NCBI GenBank assembly: GCA_021234155.1
Contig: JAJEKV010000067.1
Location: forward strand, 3,463,279-3,527,278
Length of the DNA stretch: 64,000 bases
DNA from: Isoetes taiwanensis
Taxonomy: Eukaryota; Streptophyta; Lycopodiopsida; Isoetales; Isoetaceae
Reading direction: 5' to 3'
Both the position numbers and the translations under genes were made by a program. The notes under the pieces were generated by a model. That model saw only the letters and a program-made list of their open reading frames with translations, was not told the DNA's origin and ran no database searches. Every line of letters starts with the position of its first letter. The stretch's first letter is position 1. Positions 34,926 through 45,677 of this stretch are shown here, one piece after another.

Positions 34926-35724
34926 CAGCATGTTGTTTCATTGTATTGGTTGAGTGCAACTAGGCTCTAAAAGTGTGATTTATCTGCGTTTTGAGATTAG
35001 CAGATAAATCTGCAGTCCCCCTTGGAGTATTTATAGCCTTGTTGTATTCCTCTCATTTCATCAGCCGTCTTTGAGCCTCCCCCTTTGTAGTCGCTTGCCC
35101 CACCCTCCCCCTCCCCCCCCCCTCCCTTTTAGTTTTTTGCCCTGCATTATAACGTTGTTGAAGTATTCTTGTAGCCTATGTCTTAGTTTTTGATGTTGAT
35201 TAGCTTATTGTTTGACTTCTTGATCTTGTGAGGGTATCTTGTACAATGGGCTGGAGGCTCTCATGCCAAGCATTGTTGTTGGGGTAACTCTTATGTCTTG
35301 AATGTTGGGTTTAAGTGGGGACTATACTGAGGGCCCTTGCGCCAGGGTGGTGGGCCCTCGTTGCCAAGATGTAGCGGCCCTTGTGCCATGGTTGGGGTCT
35401 TTGTACCAGGGGTTTCTTTGTCCTTTTGCAGATTTGCTCCAAGATGGATGTGGAGATTTCCTTTGCGAGTTTTGCGAGGATCTTGGCATGTTGGGGTCGT
35501 GTTGGTACGGAGGCCTATAAATTTTCATGATCTTATTTTGAGTTTTGGATCCTTTGTGGTACTTTGATGCCTCTTGTATGCCCAAAAAGGCCGGTGTGCA
35601 TGAGGGATTATTGGAAGTGGAAAACTATTGTACTGCTATTTTGGAAATAAAGGGGAGGGCCATATGGCTCATTCATTCAGCATGTTGTTTCATTGTATTG
35701 GTTGAGTGCAACTAGGCTCTAGAA
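34926..35724. mobile_element. Insertion-like segment between 44-46 bp direct repeats, carrying the second promoter-like copy
   Basis: CAGCATGTTGTTTCATTGTA and the next 25 bases occur at 34926 and again at 35678. The 705 bp between them begin TGTGATTTATCTG (the right copy of the 29456 repeat, 34974-35098), contain a C-rich run near 35099-35130, and end near an AATAAA at 35646. The direct repeat is too long for a normal target duplication, so slippage or unequal recombination is also possible. Confidence 0.5.
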
Positions 35725-35841
35725 GATATATAACATATCATCTGACAACTCTGCAAGTATCTATGCAATAGTCCCCACCAAGTATTAATCAAGATGCAAT
35801 TAACAAAGGTTGGGATGCATGTTGGATTGCACGACAACTTG

Positions 35842-35987
35842 TTGAATGTCTAAACCATCTACCTAATAGGGATGATGGTATTAAAAAAAGTGTAGCGTTG
35901 GGAATACGTTGAATGTCTAAACCATCTACCTATTTGGGATGATAGTGGATAATGGTATTAAAAAAAGTGTGGCGTTGGGAATACACG
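35842..35987. repeat. Tandem duplication, about 67-75 bp
   Basis: Each unit has TTGAATGTCTAAACCATCTA, a GGGATGAT block and GTATTAAAAAAAGTGTRGCG. The second unit has a 9-bp insertion. Confidence 0.8.
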
Positions 35988-36210
35988 ACGGGATAAAAAA
36001 TTGTACTATAGGAGGTTGAGAAACATTGTGTAAGATGCAAAACAATAGCATATGTGTGCAAGTATAGAGGTGGAATTAGATATTACAGTGGTCTTTTAAT
36101 GTAAGTATGATACTCCCCAAAGCCTAATAACCAAATATCTATTTGGAATTTCACTATGCATCATGCAACATTGTTTGAAATATACTTACTCATTATTAGT
36201 GCTTTAGAAT

Positions 36211-36436
36211 AACCAATGCATTGTTTGCAAATTTGTAATAGTGAAATGCATTGGTAGTCATGTACAAACAATGACGATAAACCTTGCTAACACCACATTA
36301 AAGTGCAAGCAGACATGTTATTCAGAACACAACCAATGCATCGTTTGCAAATTTGTAAAAGTAATGAGTCATGTACAAACAATAGTAATATACCTTGTTA
36401 ACACAACATTATGGTGCAAGTAGACATATTATTCAG
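36211..36436. repeat. Tandem duplication, period 120 bp
   Basis: Units begin AACCAATGCATYGTTTGCAA at 36211 and 36331, and both end near GACATRTTATTCAGA. Confidence 0.8.
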
Positions 36437-36540
36437 ATTAAAGTAGAGTGCACATTTCCGAAAACAACAAAGCCATATTATATGACCTGACAAACTCCCT
36501 CCCAACCAGGTAACATAAGATGCTATCCGCTATAATTTAT

Positions 36541-36944
36541 ATCAATTTTGGTCCTGATCCATCTCCAAAACCATACCAATAACTTTGCCAACATGGTCAT
36601 GATGCTCCAGTTGATCTACTTTAAGGATATAGATGATGGGACTCACCATTTTGTTTCATGGGTTTAAGAATATTTAAGAGCCTCCGATGATGCTTGATGT
36701 CAACATAATGGTTACATCTCCAGTAAAAGATACAAAAATGGTTTGCTTGATCCAGGTTAAGTTCAGCAAGGAGTCCACACCGCTTGTCAAATAGCATATC
36801 CATTTCCAAAAGCATACCAGTAACTTTGCCAGCATGATCATGCTCCAATTGATCTACCAAGAGATATTGAGGTCTGTGGTATTGGCAATAACAATTGAAA
36901 CATTTACAAATCTTGCTAAAGTCTTTGCAATCCCTATAAATCAA
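36541..36944 (-). pseudogene. Poly(A)-binding protein C-terminal (PABC/MLLE) fragments, two copies
   Basis: The minus-strand frame at about 36875-36800 encodes QYLLVDQLEHDHAGKVTG followed by MLLEMD. A second copy at 36617-36541 encodes DQLEHHDHVGKVIGMVLEMD. Both match the core of the PABC domain of cytoplasmic poly(A)-binding proteins (family: LEP..A.KVTGMLLEMD), the site that binds PAM2 peptides. Neither is followed by the usual LLESPEAL helix. The two are about 240 bp apart, a local duplication of one exon fragment; the second is more diverged. No RRM exons are visible nearby. Confidence 0.6.
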
Positions 36945-38940
36945 TACAAATAAAGCTACTATTTAATTAAACCATGTCTTTCAACCAACTTGAACAATTA
37001 GATTTTTACAGCGTCCCTATTAGATCCATCTAGATATTTGTGCTAATGTTTTTGCAATGTCATTGGCTGCAGCAACAGTTTCTAAGTCTGCTATGCAAGG
37101 CTTTGAGCACGTTATAAAAAATGATGCTATAAATCTTGCTTTTGCTTGTTTCTCGCATATGAACTCTATCCTAATCTCTGTCATTGGCATGTCATTGGCA
37201 CATGACATATAAGAATAGACTTGTAATAGACATCTACACAAATTTGAGCAGATCCGTCGTACAAACATTCTATGGTATTAGGTAGCAACATGAGACAATT
37301 AAACTTCAAGCTGACACAACTGCTTCTAGCTGGTTCAAAGTTTCAGAGATTTGCAAAACAGCATATAACTTACCCAAAGAATTTAAAGTTTGTACCATGG
37401 ACGGATTATTCCTTTTACTACTTTTCATGGCAACAGAATAGCTTACATGCACATCTTCAAAGAATAGAATATGGATGTCCGCACAATGATGGGTTGTGCA
37501 AAAGTGCTGCGTGGCAAATTTCCAATGCCAATATAATGAACTTGCTCACTTCTGCAATACCAGCTCAGCAATTCTACACAATATACAGTTACTTGTCACA
37601 AATCCTAAGCTACAAACATGGGACATAACTCCAGAGCAAAATCTACCAACTAAAAGTCAAATGTATGTCTTAGTGACAACTGTTGTAGTGCTTTATTTCT
37701 AATATAAAATATACTGCCTATTAAGACAGATGAAAAGAGGAAAACATGTGCACATTTACTTCACCAGTCTATTTTCCCATGCAATGCCACAAATTTTTGA
37801 ACAAAGAAGTGTTCGATAGGTTTTGATATGCTTACCAAAGTGTACAGATTGTCTTTAGAACACTTCTAGGAGTGTTTAATCTTAGTCAGCGTTCGTAGAC
37901 CTTCTCACTTGCTTGTATATCCCACCTAACAGGATTCTTTTGACCTCTTTAGCTCTTTAAAAGCTCTGACTTGTGCAATCATGCTGCCTCATTTTGATGT
38001 ATCAAGAAAGTTCTTGGTTCCTATCATCAAATAAGTACATCTCAAAATCTATGAAGAACTCAGGATATGAAAAAGGCGCAGCCTACGCAATAGGCAAGCT
38101 TACATGTATCCAGTTTGATGTTTAGAATGGTAGTAAAATACAGTAAGGAGTCAAATTCCCTGTAAGGAGTCAAATACAATAACGCCTCCAAGTGCCTGCA
38201 CATAGTGTTTCCTGTCTAAAATAAAGCAAAGCAACAGAAAGGGCTGAAGCTATTTACAATATTTGTATTGTAAAATCTTCTCATGTTGAGAAAAAAGCTA
38301 ATAAACCTCTTGTCTATGGAGCTATTGTCTTAAACAAAGCAGTTGAGGCTATAGCCAATCCTCAAAGTGCATACACCTCCACTGTTTCGCTCTTAGGCTA
38401 CAGAAGAAAACAATGGGCTAGAGATAAAAATGGCCACAGATCAAATAATAATGTGGAGAATGACATTACCTGCATGCTCCGGCGTGAGATTATTAGTAGA
38501 TCCGGCTCGAGGAATCGGGCTTGAGCACCTATCTATCAAGGGAGAAAAAATAGAAGCTAGTGCGCTATTGGTCCAGTGCCGGATCATCTACCTGCATCTC
38601 AAGCCATAGTAAATGTAAGTCTGCGCAGTGAATTGAATGATGATCTTAACAAAAAGGGGGAAGATGGGTTGAAGAAGCTATGAATATTTACTTGACCAAG
38701 CTTTGTCTTGCCATCATGATAGCTTTGCCTTGCCATCGCCAAGCAATAACGCTATGCACTCCGACTCCAAGCTCAAGCTCTAAAATGAAAGCTCTAGCTC
38801 CACTATGATTTTCAGACCTAAAACCCTAAGCTAGATGATTTGCATTGCCGTAATGTAAATCCACTGCATAATCACGGCGTGATCCACCGCCTCGAAAATT
38901 TAACCCACACAGGCGTTGCAAAAATTCAGTGTTTAACCCA
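36945..38940. other. No gene recognised
   Basis: A minus-strand block at about 38525-38470 ending in a GTAATG donor (reads SSPIPRAGSTNNLTPEHAG) has the look of an exon end but no match. Otherwise there is no coding signal. Confidence 0.3.
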
Positions 38941-38987
38941 AGGAAGGAAGGAAGGAAGGAAGGAAGGAAGGAAGGAAGGAAGGAAGG
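38941..38987. repeat. (AAGG)n microsatellite at the LINE 3' end
   Basis: About twelve AAGG units, directly adjoining the 3' end of the minus-strand LINE, where it serves as the simple-repeat tail. Confidence 0.9.
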
Positions 38988-40985
38988 TATTTTTATCGTC
39001 CACGGAGACCAATCGGTCTATGGGACCCAATACAAAAGCGCAGCAAGCGGATTACTACCCGGATTAAAAAACCCCCGCCCCGAAGGGTTTTCAAGGGAAA
39101 AACCGTGGCAACAATCAGCCTGCTGACAAACTGTTCCAATATACAAAATGCAAAAACACACAAATATATACACTCATGCACCGCACCCGTAGTGCCTAAT
39201 CAGCGGGCAGCCAGGCGGGGGCAAAGGTGAGCTCGCAGATCCAGTACCTCCTGAATGTACGACCCCAGAGCACGTACTGACGATGTGTTCATCAGCAAAT
39301 GTAGGGGCAAGTCCGGCCGTACTAAGGGAGCGATCCGCCCTCGACTGACCAATCTTTGGGCAACTCTGGAACGTATGAGACTCATCCTCAATGGCACCCG
39401 TTTGACAACACTGACAGAGCCTGTCCTGGCAGGGCTCCCCAATCCACTTGCCCGTCTCGATGCGAAGATGGTGGGCACCTGTGCGAATGGAGGCAATGAG
39501 TCTGCGCTTTTTCAGGGGTAGCTAGGAACGCAGGTAGAGCTGCGGGCCCCGGGCTAACATGGGGTTGATGTGCTCCTTGTAATGGGTCGTTTTGACCTGC
39601 TCTAGAGTGCCGGGGTCCCAGAGCTTGCCAAGGAAGCAAGTGTCCGTGTACTCCGTGAGGCTGCCACGATCGCCCCTCGTGTCCACCTCGCGACGCACTG
39701 CGTTCTCTGCACGCTCCATCCGGGCGAACCACCGATCTCTTACCCCCCTCCAACAGGGCCTTGAGCCGCCAGGTGCCCATTGCCACAAAGAAGCCAAAAA
39801 GGGAGCCGAGCATCACCCATATTAACCACTTTCGAAAATAGACGATGTGTCTATCAAGGCTGCCACCGAAGCGGCAAGAATCCGCTTTTCTCGCAGCAGT
39901 AATCCGATAGGGGATCAAGGTTTCACCCCAAGTGCCCGCGTGCCAAAAATGCCTTCGCACTGCTCCAAGTCATTCCAGTCGCCAAAGAGGCGAATCGGGT
40001 CCCAAACCTCGACCCCGTCGCATGGAAGGACATGCTCGACCAAGGTTCAAAAACAGATGTGACCGATGGCCCCAATCATAGAGCTCGCACGGTGATCGTT
40101 GTTCTCAAGTGGCATAAAGCGCTTTCCAGCCACACCCGCGTTTTATGGGCGCCTCCCAACAGAGCGAGGAGGGGAACTCCACCCCTAGGTACTTGTAGGT
40201 GGGCATGACCTCCACAGGTTGTCCCTGATATGTGAGTGCAGAAGGCGTGGGGTGGCGTGAAGAGGATATGAGAACCACCCTGGTCTTGGCCAGATTCACG
40301 CCAAGATGTCTCAGAGCCCCACGTATGTGTCTAGGGCATCCGATGAGACCGCATAACTTCGGGGTGTGGGCCAGAAGGTCAACATCGTCCGCATAGATGA
40401 GCTGGCAGATGACCTGGTGCAAAAGCTGTATGCCATCCCCCCCATGCTCAGTAAGCCAGGGCTATAACTGATCAATGTAGAGGCCAAAAAGTGTTGGTGA
40501 GAGGGGCAGCCCCCGCCGACCCCGGATACTACCGATGAAGTTGGCCTGCCGGCCGCATCCCCGCCAAAACAACTCTCATACAGCCTGTATATGGCATTCT
40601 GCACAGGCAGCGGCAGCCCCAGTTGACGCAGTCTAGCCCATAGCTTTTCCCAGGGGACCGTATCAAAAGCCTTCGCGGTCCACAAAGCAACAATACAAGT
40701 CCTGCCGATGGTTCCGGCTGTCTTCAATCAGTGCCCGCAGTGTAAAGATATGGTCAATCGTTGAGTGGCGGGGTCTAAAGCCTGCTTGTGTGAGGGCTCG
40801 CGACATCTCCGCCGCCTCCGGGGGTCAACCGCCGCCGAGAATGCCAGCCAACAGCTTTGGCAAATATCGAATCGACCATGATCGTCCTGGTAATTGGTCG
40901 ACAAAGGTGGGTCGCCTTTGTGAATGGGGACAACCCCGCTTGTGGGAGATAACCGGAAGATAAAAGAAATTGCCGAAAAACACAT
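38988..40985 (-). mobile_element. LINE non-LTR retrotransposon, degenerate RT region to 3' end
   Basis: Minus strand, several frames. RT palm start: KAFDTVPWEKLWARLRQLGL (about 40690-40610). The degenerate GCP box reads VSGVGGGCPS. The catalytic box is QLIYADDVDLLAH (about 40410-40375). Then come YKYLGVEFPSS (about 40200-40165) and C-terminal DRHIVYFRKWL (about 39850-39820). Catalytic YADD is intact but the ORF is cut by several frameshifts. The 3' region holds a conserved T/G-rich segment (39105-39061) and GGGTCCCATAGACCGATTGG near 39030, as in the fragment at 8405. The 5' end, upstream of the RT, is not recognisable. Confidence 0.8.
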
Positions 40986-41462
40986 TTTCAGATTCCAAAA
41001 GTCACACCTGAAAAGGGCACACCGGCATCAGCCAGAAACCCCAAAAACTTTTTAAATAAGTAGATTTTGCCTGCTCATTCTTTTACATGATATGATACGT
41101 TGTTTCTTGATACAATTTTCTTGTTTTGATTTTGGTGTTGGACGAGCAAGCGCCCATTTACTCCGCAATCAAGAAAGATGGGCGATTTCAGTGGCGATCG
41201 TCTTGTGGACGATTTTCAGTGGCATTCCTCTTGCTCGCACAGGTGAGTCCTTCACTATCAATGCTAAGTTTTTCAAGTCATGATAAATTGAACAAATTTA
41301 AATAGACTTCTCAAGTACAAACAATTACGAAGAGATGAAATTATGAAAGATACAAATATTGGCGATAATGGAGATGCAACAACTAATTTTGCTTCTGGTA
41401 TTAGATATGATTTTCATACATAAAGGATATATATTGTAGCTTATTTTGTAAAGTTTATAGAT
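40986..41462. other. No gene recognised
   Basis: The plus-strand frame 41092-41283 is open but unmatched. A CGATCG-containing duplicated phrase (GTGGCGATCGTCTTGTGGAC / GTGGCATTCCTCTTG) is present. Confidence 0.3.
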
Positions 41463-41700
41463 GTGTCTATTCTCTTGGACGACAAAATTGTTGGAGCTGG
41501 AATCTTGCTACCCCCCAATGAGTCAATTCACTGCCAAATTATGGAGGCTGGATGGATCAAAGTTGCAGCCACAAAAGCCTTTCTTTCAGAAATGATTCTT
41601 TTAAAATCCACATCTGATGCAAACACTTTGGGACAAGCTATTGGATCTATCATACAGTGGCCAAAAAATGGAATTCGCAATTGCTCTGAGGTAAGCACTC
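41463..41700 (+). pseudogene. Transposon-associated ORF fragment
   Basis: The frame after 41463 encodes VSILLDDKIVGAGILLPPNE, then GWIKVAATKAFLSEMILL and NTLGQAIGSIIQWPKNGIR before a GTAAG donor near 41691. The closing LGxAxGSxIxWP phrase recalls the C-terminal beta domain found in ORFs of several plant DNA transposons. I cannot name the family with certainty. It lies 1.6 kb upstream of, and on the same strand as, the second DUF7869-type gene, and may belong to that element. Confidence 0.35.
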
Positions 41701-42737
41701 CATGCTTTCTTTGTGCTCTATCATGTTTTCTTTTCTCTGTAAATCTTATGATAAGCATGAATAGTCACATGTAAATCTTATGCTAAGCATGAATAGTCAT
41801 GGGTTATTAGCTTACACGATAAGGTAAATAACAGGTTATTAGGATGCATAAATGATAGTCTCAAATCAGATGATATGCACACACTGATAAGAGGCCCAAA
41901 TGCCTCTTTTCAGGTGCTTTAGGCTAAAGCTTATTCCCCAGGATGGTATTTAGTCTTTTGCAATGCTTTCTATCTCTCTGTAAAGATGCCCCAGTCTATT
42001 ACAGACAGGCATCTGAAAAGAGTTTGCAATTTCTCTGAGAAAAGTTTGCAATTTATCATCTACTGCAACTTTGTTAGATGTATATCTTCTTCCTCATTTT
42101 TCCATCATTTATCCTCTATGCTACCATTGCAGACAAGCGTCTGAAAGTAACTCCTTTTATTGCTAAGAGACATATAAATATATAGCTCTCTTAATATCCA
42201 AGACACAGTTCTGTATTCATGATGTATGCTTATAGATAGACGTTTCTGAAAAGCTCCTCCATAGCTACTCTAATATCTTCTATAGTACTTTCAGACGCTT
42301 GTCTGGAATCTCATTGCCTCTTATAGCTTCCCCTGCATATGGGCCCTCTGGTTCTTCAGTATATACAAAGGCAATCCAATGTGCATGATCTCGACTAAAA
42401 TAACTCACAGTTTTCTTGTAAATATCCCCCTCGATTGGGTTAACTTGCTTTATCTGTAAATATCCAACATAGATTCTATTGTTGGATCAAATAACAATGT
42501 TCATGTCAGAAGCAACAAGCTCAAGTGCCTTCTTCAAACTCCTATTGTCTTCAAGTTAGATAGGAGGTCCCATAAGCAGCAGCACAGTAGCACAGAAAAG
42601 TGTATCAGACATCGCAAATTTTAAGGTAGATTAAATTATTTTAGAAAGCTTCGGCAATTGCTTTAGCCTGGAGAAAAATTGGCTTAATCTCTAGAACAAT
42701 ACTTGCTTCCTGTCCAAACGCACATAACTCGATGTAA
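41701..42737. other. No gene recognised
   Basis: The short phrase CAGACRMGYRTCTGRAA occurs several times, in both orientations (about 42003, 42132, 42293), suggesting an old inverted or dispersed small repeat. No coding signal. Confidence 0.3.
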
Positions 42738-42962
42738 CAAATAACATATTGAATGGCCTAGTGCCTGAAAGCATAGGGAATTTCAGATCATTGCAAGAGC
42801 TAGATCTGCCTTCCAATAGGTTAAGTGACACCACAACTGCACAACGAGGCGATTGCAAGATTTTGCAAGATCTCCACAAGTGCAATCGCTTAAGCTTGAA
42901 AAGAATTTTCTGTGACTTCAGTAACCTGATATCGTTGGACTGCTCCGCTAAACCACTTAAGT
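42738..42962 (+). pseudogene. Leucine-rich-repeat protein fragment
   Basis: The plus-strand frame encodes NGLVPESIGNFRSLQELDLP and SNRLS, a plant extracellular-type LRR (GxxPxSxGNxxxLxxLDLxxN), followed after a less typical stretch by LSLKRIFCDFSNLISLDCS, a weaker second repeat. No signal peptide, membrane segment or kinase is near, so it is an isolated fragment of an LRR receptor-like gene. Confidence 0.5.
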
Positions 42963-45677
42963 GAGAGATTTGCATGGTCTGTCTAAAACTGCTTGCATTC
43001 TTGGCCATTGATGCTTTCAGTATAGCATATAGTCTAAGCATTCAAACTTGTGTTCCAAAGAGTTTTAAACCATTGAATATGCAAAAATACAATAAAGATA
43101 CTTGGAACCAATTTCTGGTTGCATGCACCATACTGGACACCATCCACATTTCACCAATCTACTGGAACAGATAATAAGCCTTGGGCCACCAGCATGTCCT
43201 TGACAACGTGAAGAACTGAGAATAGATGACTTGTCTGTCAACAAAATTGGTAGCCAATTACAGTACTGACATTCTCATACATTGATCCAGCAGACTCTGT
43301 CAATGATGAGTATTTGGGTGATGATCATGTTGGCGTGGGAGTAGACGAAATTCTTCCAAATAATATAATTACTTCTCAGGTTACCTCTTTTTTATGTATC
43401 ATGTGCTCCAATCGGATTGAGAAACAGACACAGCTTAGGTGGCCAATCCGACACCTTAGACAATTAAATGGGGATGAACTCATGCCTATCAAGGCCAAAG
43501 GAGTATGTGAATCTAATCTTCAACTTGATGAGGAAGTCAGCATGCATTATGTGTTAAAAAACGGCGGTATAATTTCTATATTCGTAAGCCAGCTAAGAAG
43601 CAAAAGCCAAATGGAAAAAACAAGTCAAAGAAGTATAAAGAACCTACGATTGCAAACATGGAGAGAGTGAGAGGCCGACCATGTTGTGATTTATGATGTA
43701 CTACAAAGTATCCAATAAAGGAATTACAAAATGTTAGGATGCAACATTGGGAAGTAAAACAGTCTGCCAGATTGAATATAGTATATTCTCTATTCGGATC
43801 CTCACATTATGATAAAGATACTGGAATTCTGATATTTCAGTTATGTGGTAATTGGGTATGTAGTAAATGTGACGGGCCTGGCCAGTTAACCTCTCGGTAA
43901 CTGGAGATCCCATCGATCTCTATCGTTGGATCTACTTAACCTTAGGAACTCAAGAGTGGATACATGCATACTTAGGTAAAGAATTTAATCTTTATACATG
44001 CTCTAAGGTCCCAAAAATACTATACTTGCCATTGCTCGGCATAACCCCACACAACAACCAAGTTTAAAAATAATTATAGTTTTAAGCCAGTCCATAATGA
44101 TAATAGTAATATTAAGCAAATATATTGTAGCAATCCACACACTCCTACTCTCGCCTTTCTGCAGCTTGGCTACTTTCCAGAGCATCTCGCACTTCTGCTT
44201 ACACCATTAACCACGGGGTTAGTCACACGGACTAAGTGGGGATCGTGGATCTAGGTCATATCTAATATTAATAATCACAAAGCATTAGCTTAGAGCAATA
44301 ACGTAGCCTCACCGTAACCTCATCCCTGCAATCCAAGTAATAACTCCAACAAGCATAACCACAATGCATAATTATACCAAACATAGCCATTGCAACTTGA
44401 TTCCAACCTTAAAAACCACATATACAATAGCCAAGCAACCAAAGCATCAACATTGCAACCAATATTCCTCTGGGTCTGAGCAAGGTCAACTCGGCTGATC
44501 AGGCCAGTGACATAGAGGCGGGGTAACCACGTGTGTACACACCCATCCACGCTGCGTCCAGCATTGGAGGACCACTTAACTGTGCATGACGTTGTACCAT
44601 ACGGTATCAACGCCCGATGTTCAAATACCATTTACATAGCACTGTGCAAAACCGTGAGTCTAGACCATCGCATCTAGACTCCGGCCCCAGAGGTCTATAT
44701 CAAAGAATTACATCATAGACAATTACATAATTTCCATCATTATGACCCATGCCTTAACAAGCTTACATCAAGTAAATTCCATAATACACACTTCATATAG
44801 CAAGAGAAAGCCCAACCATGATTCAATAATTAAAATAACCTCTATAATGCCATATGCAGCTATCATTATTAAATAAAAGATAAATGTCTACGCCTTCCCA
44901 AGATTCACTAATAACAAGGTTCATATCTATATTTAAGGCTTTAATGATGATTAATCTATAGCATTCAACTATGGTTATGCTTTCATTACCAACTTCCTTC
45001 TACATAACACTTGTGCCTTCTAAATTTAACTAATTCCAAAGGTTAAATATATAGCTAGCTAATTTTTTTAAGACTACTTATATCGTGATCGTAAATTACG
45101 TATATCCCTTAGCATAAACTCCTCCTTGACTTAGGCCTCCATAAATTCCGAGCCAACTCCTTTTCCAGCTAACCCTTGATATATTACTTTAATTCATATC
45201 CTTAGCTTAACCTTTAACTTATTTTATTGCTACTTTACTAACAATTAATCAATTGTTAACATTTTTTTTCTTGACCTAACCCTAATCAAGTAACAGGTCA
45301 CGCATTCCGCGATTAGGCTCGCATCTGCCGGATTTGGCCTCCAGGCCACTGAATCTACATGAAGATCACACAAGGCTCCCCGAATTTGCTGGCAAGGAAG
45401 ATTTCTTGCCATTTCGGCCAGTTTATGATGCAAATCTGATGGTTACAGGCCAGTTCCGGGCCACCAAGATCATATCATTCCCAGCCAGATCTTAATCCAA
45501 TCTTCCTAATTCTGTATCCTCTCTCCATTTCGGCCTCCCTAAGGCTCAAATCGGTCCATTCCAGGGCGATTCACATGCTTTTGTAGCATCCCAGATCGGG
45601 ATGTGGCCAATTGGATTCTTCGTGAGTTTCCGGAGATGCGCCCATGAGGACATGGGTTGAATTTTTGGAGGACAGAC

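Noticed and set aside
29456-35098. Intact LTR retrotransposon with LTRs at 29456 and 34974
   Set aside because: Only about 130 bp are shared, the copies diverge straight after, there is no pol coding between them and no target duplication was seen.
39255-40062. Plus-strand ORFs over the LINE (39255-39521, 39592-39825, 39847-40062)
   Set aside because: Antisense shadows of the minus-strand reverse-transcriptase ORF; no own motifs.
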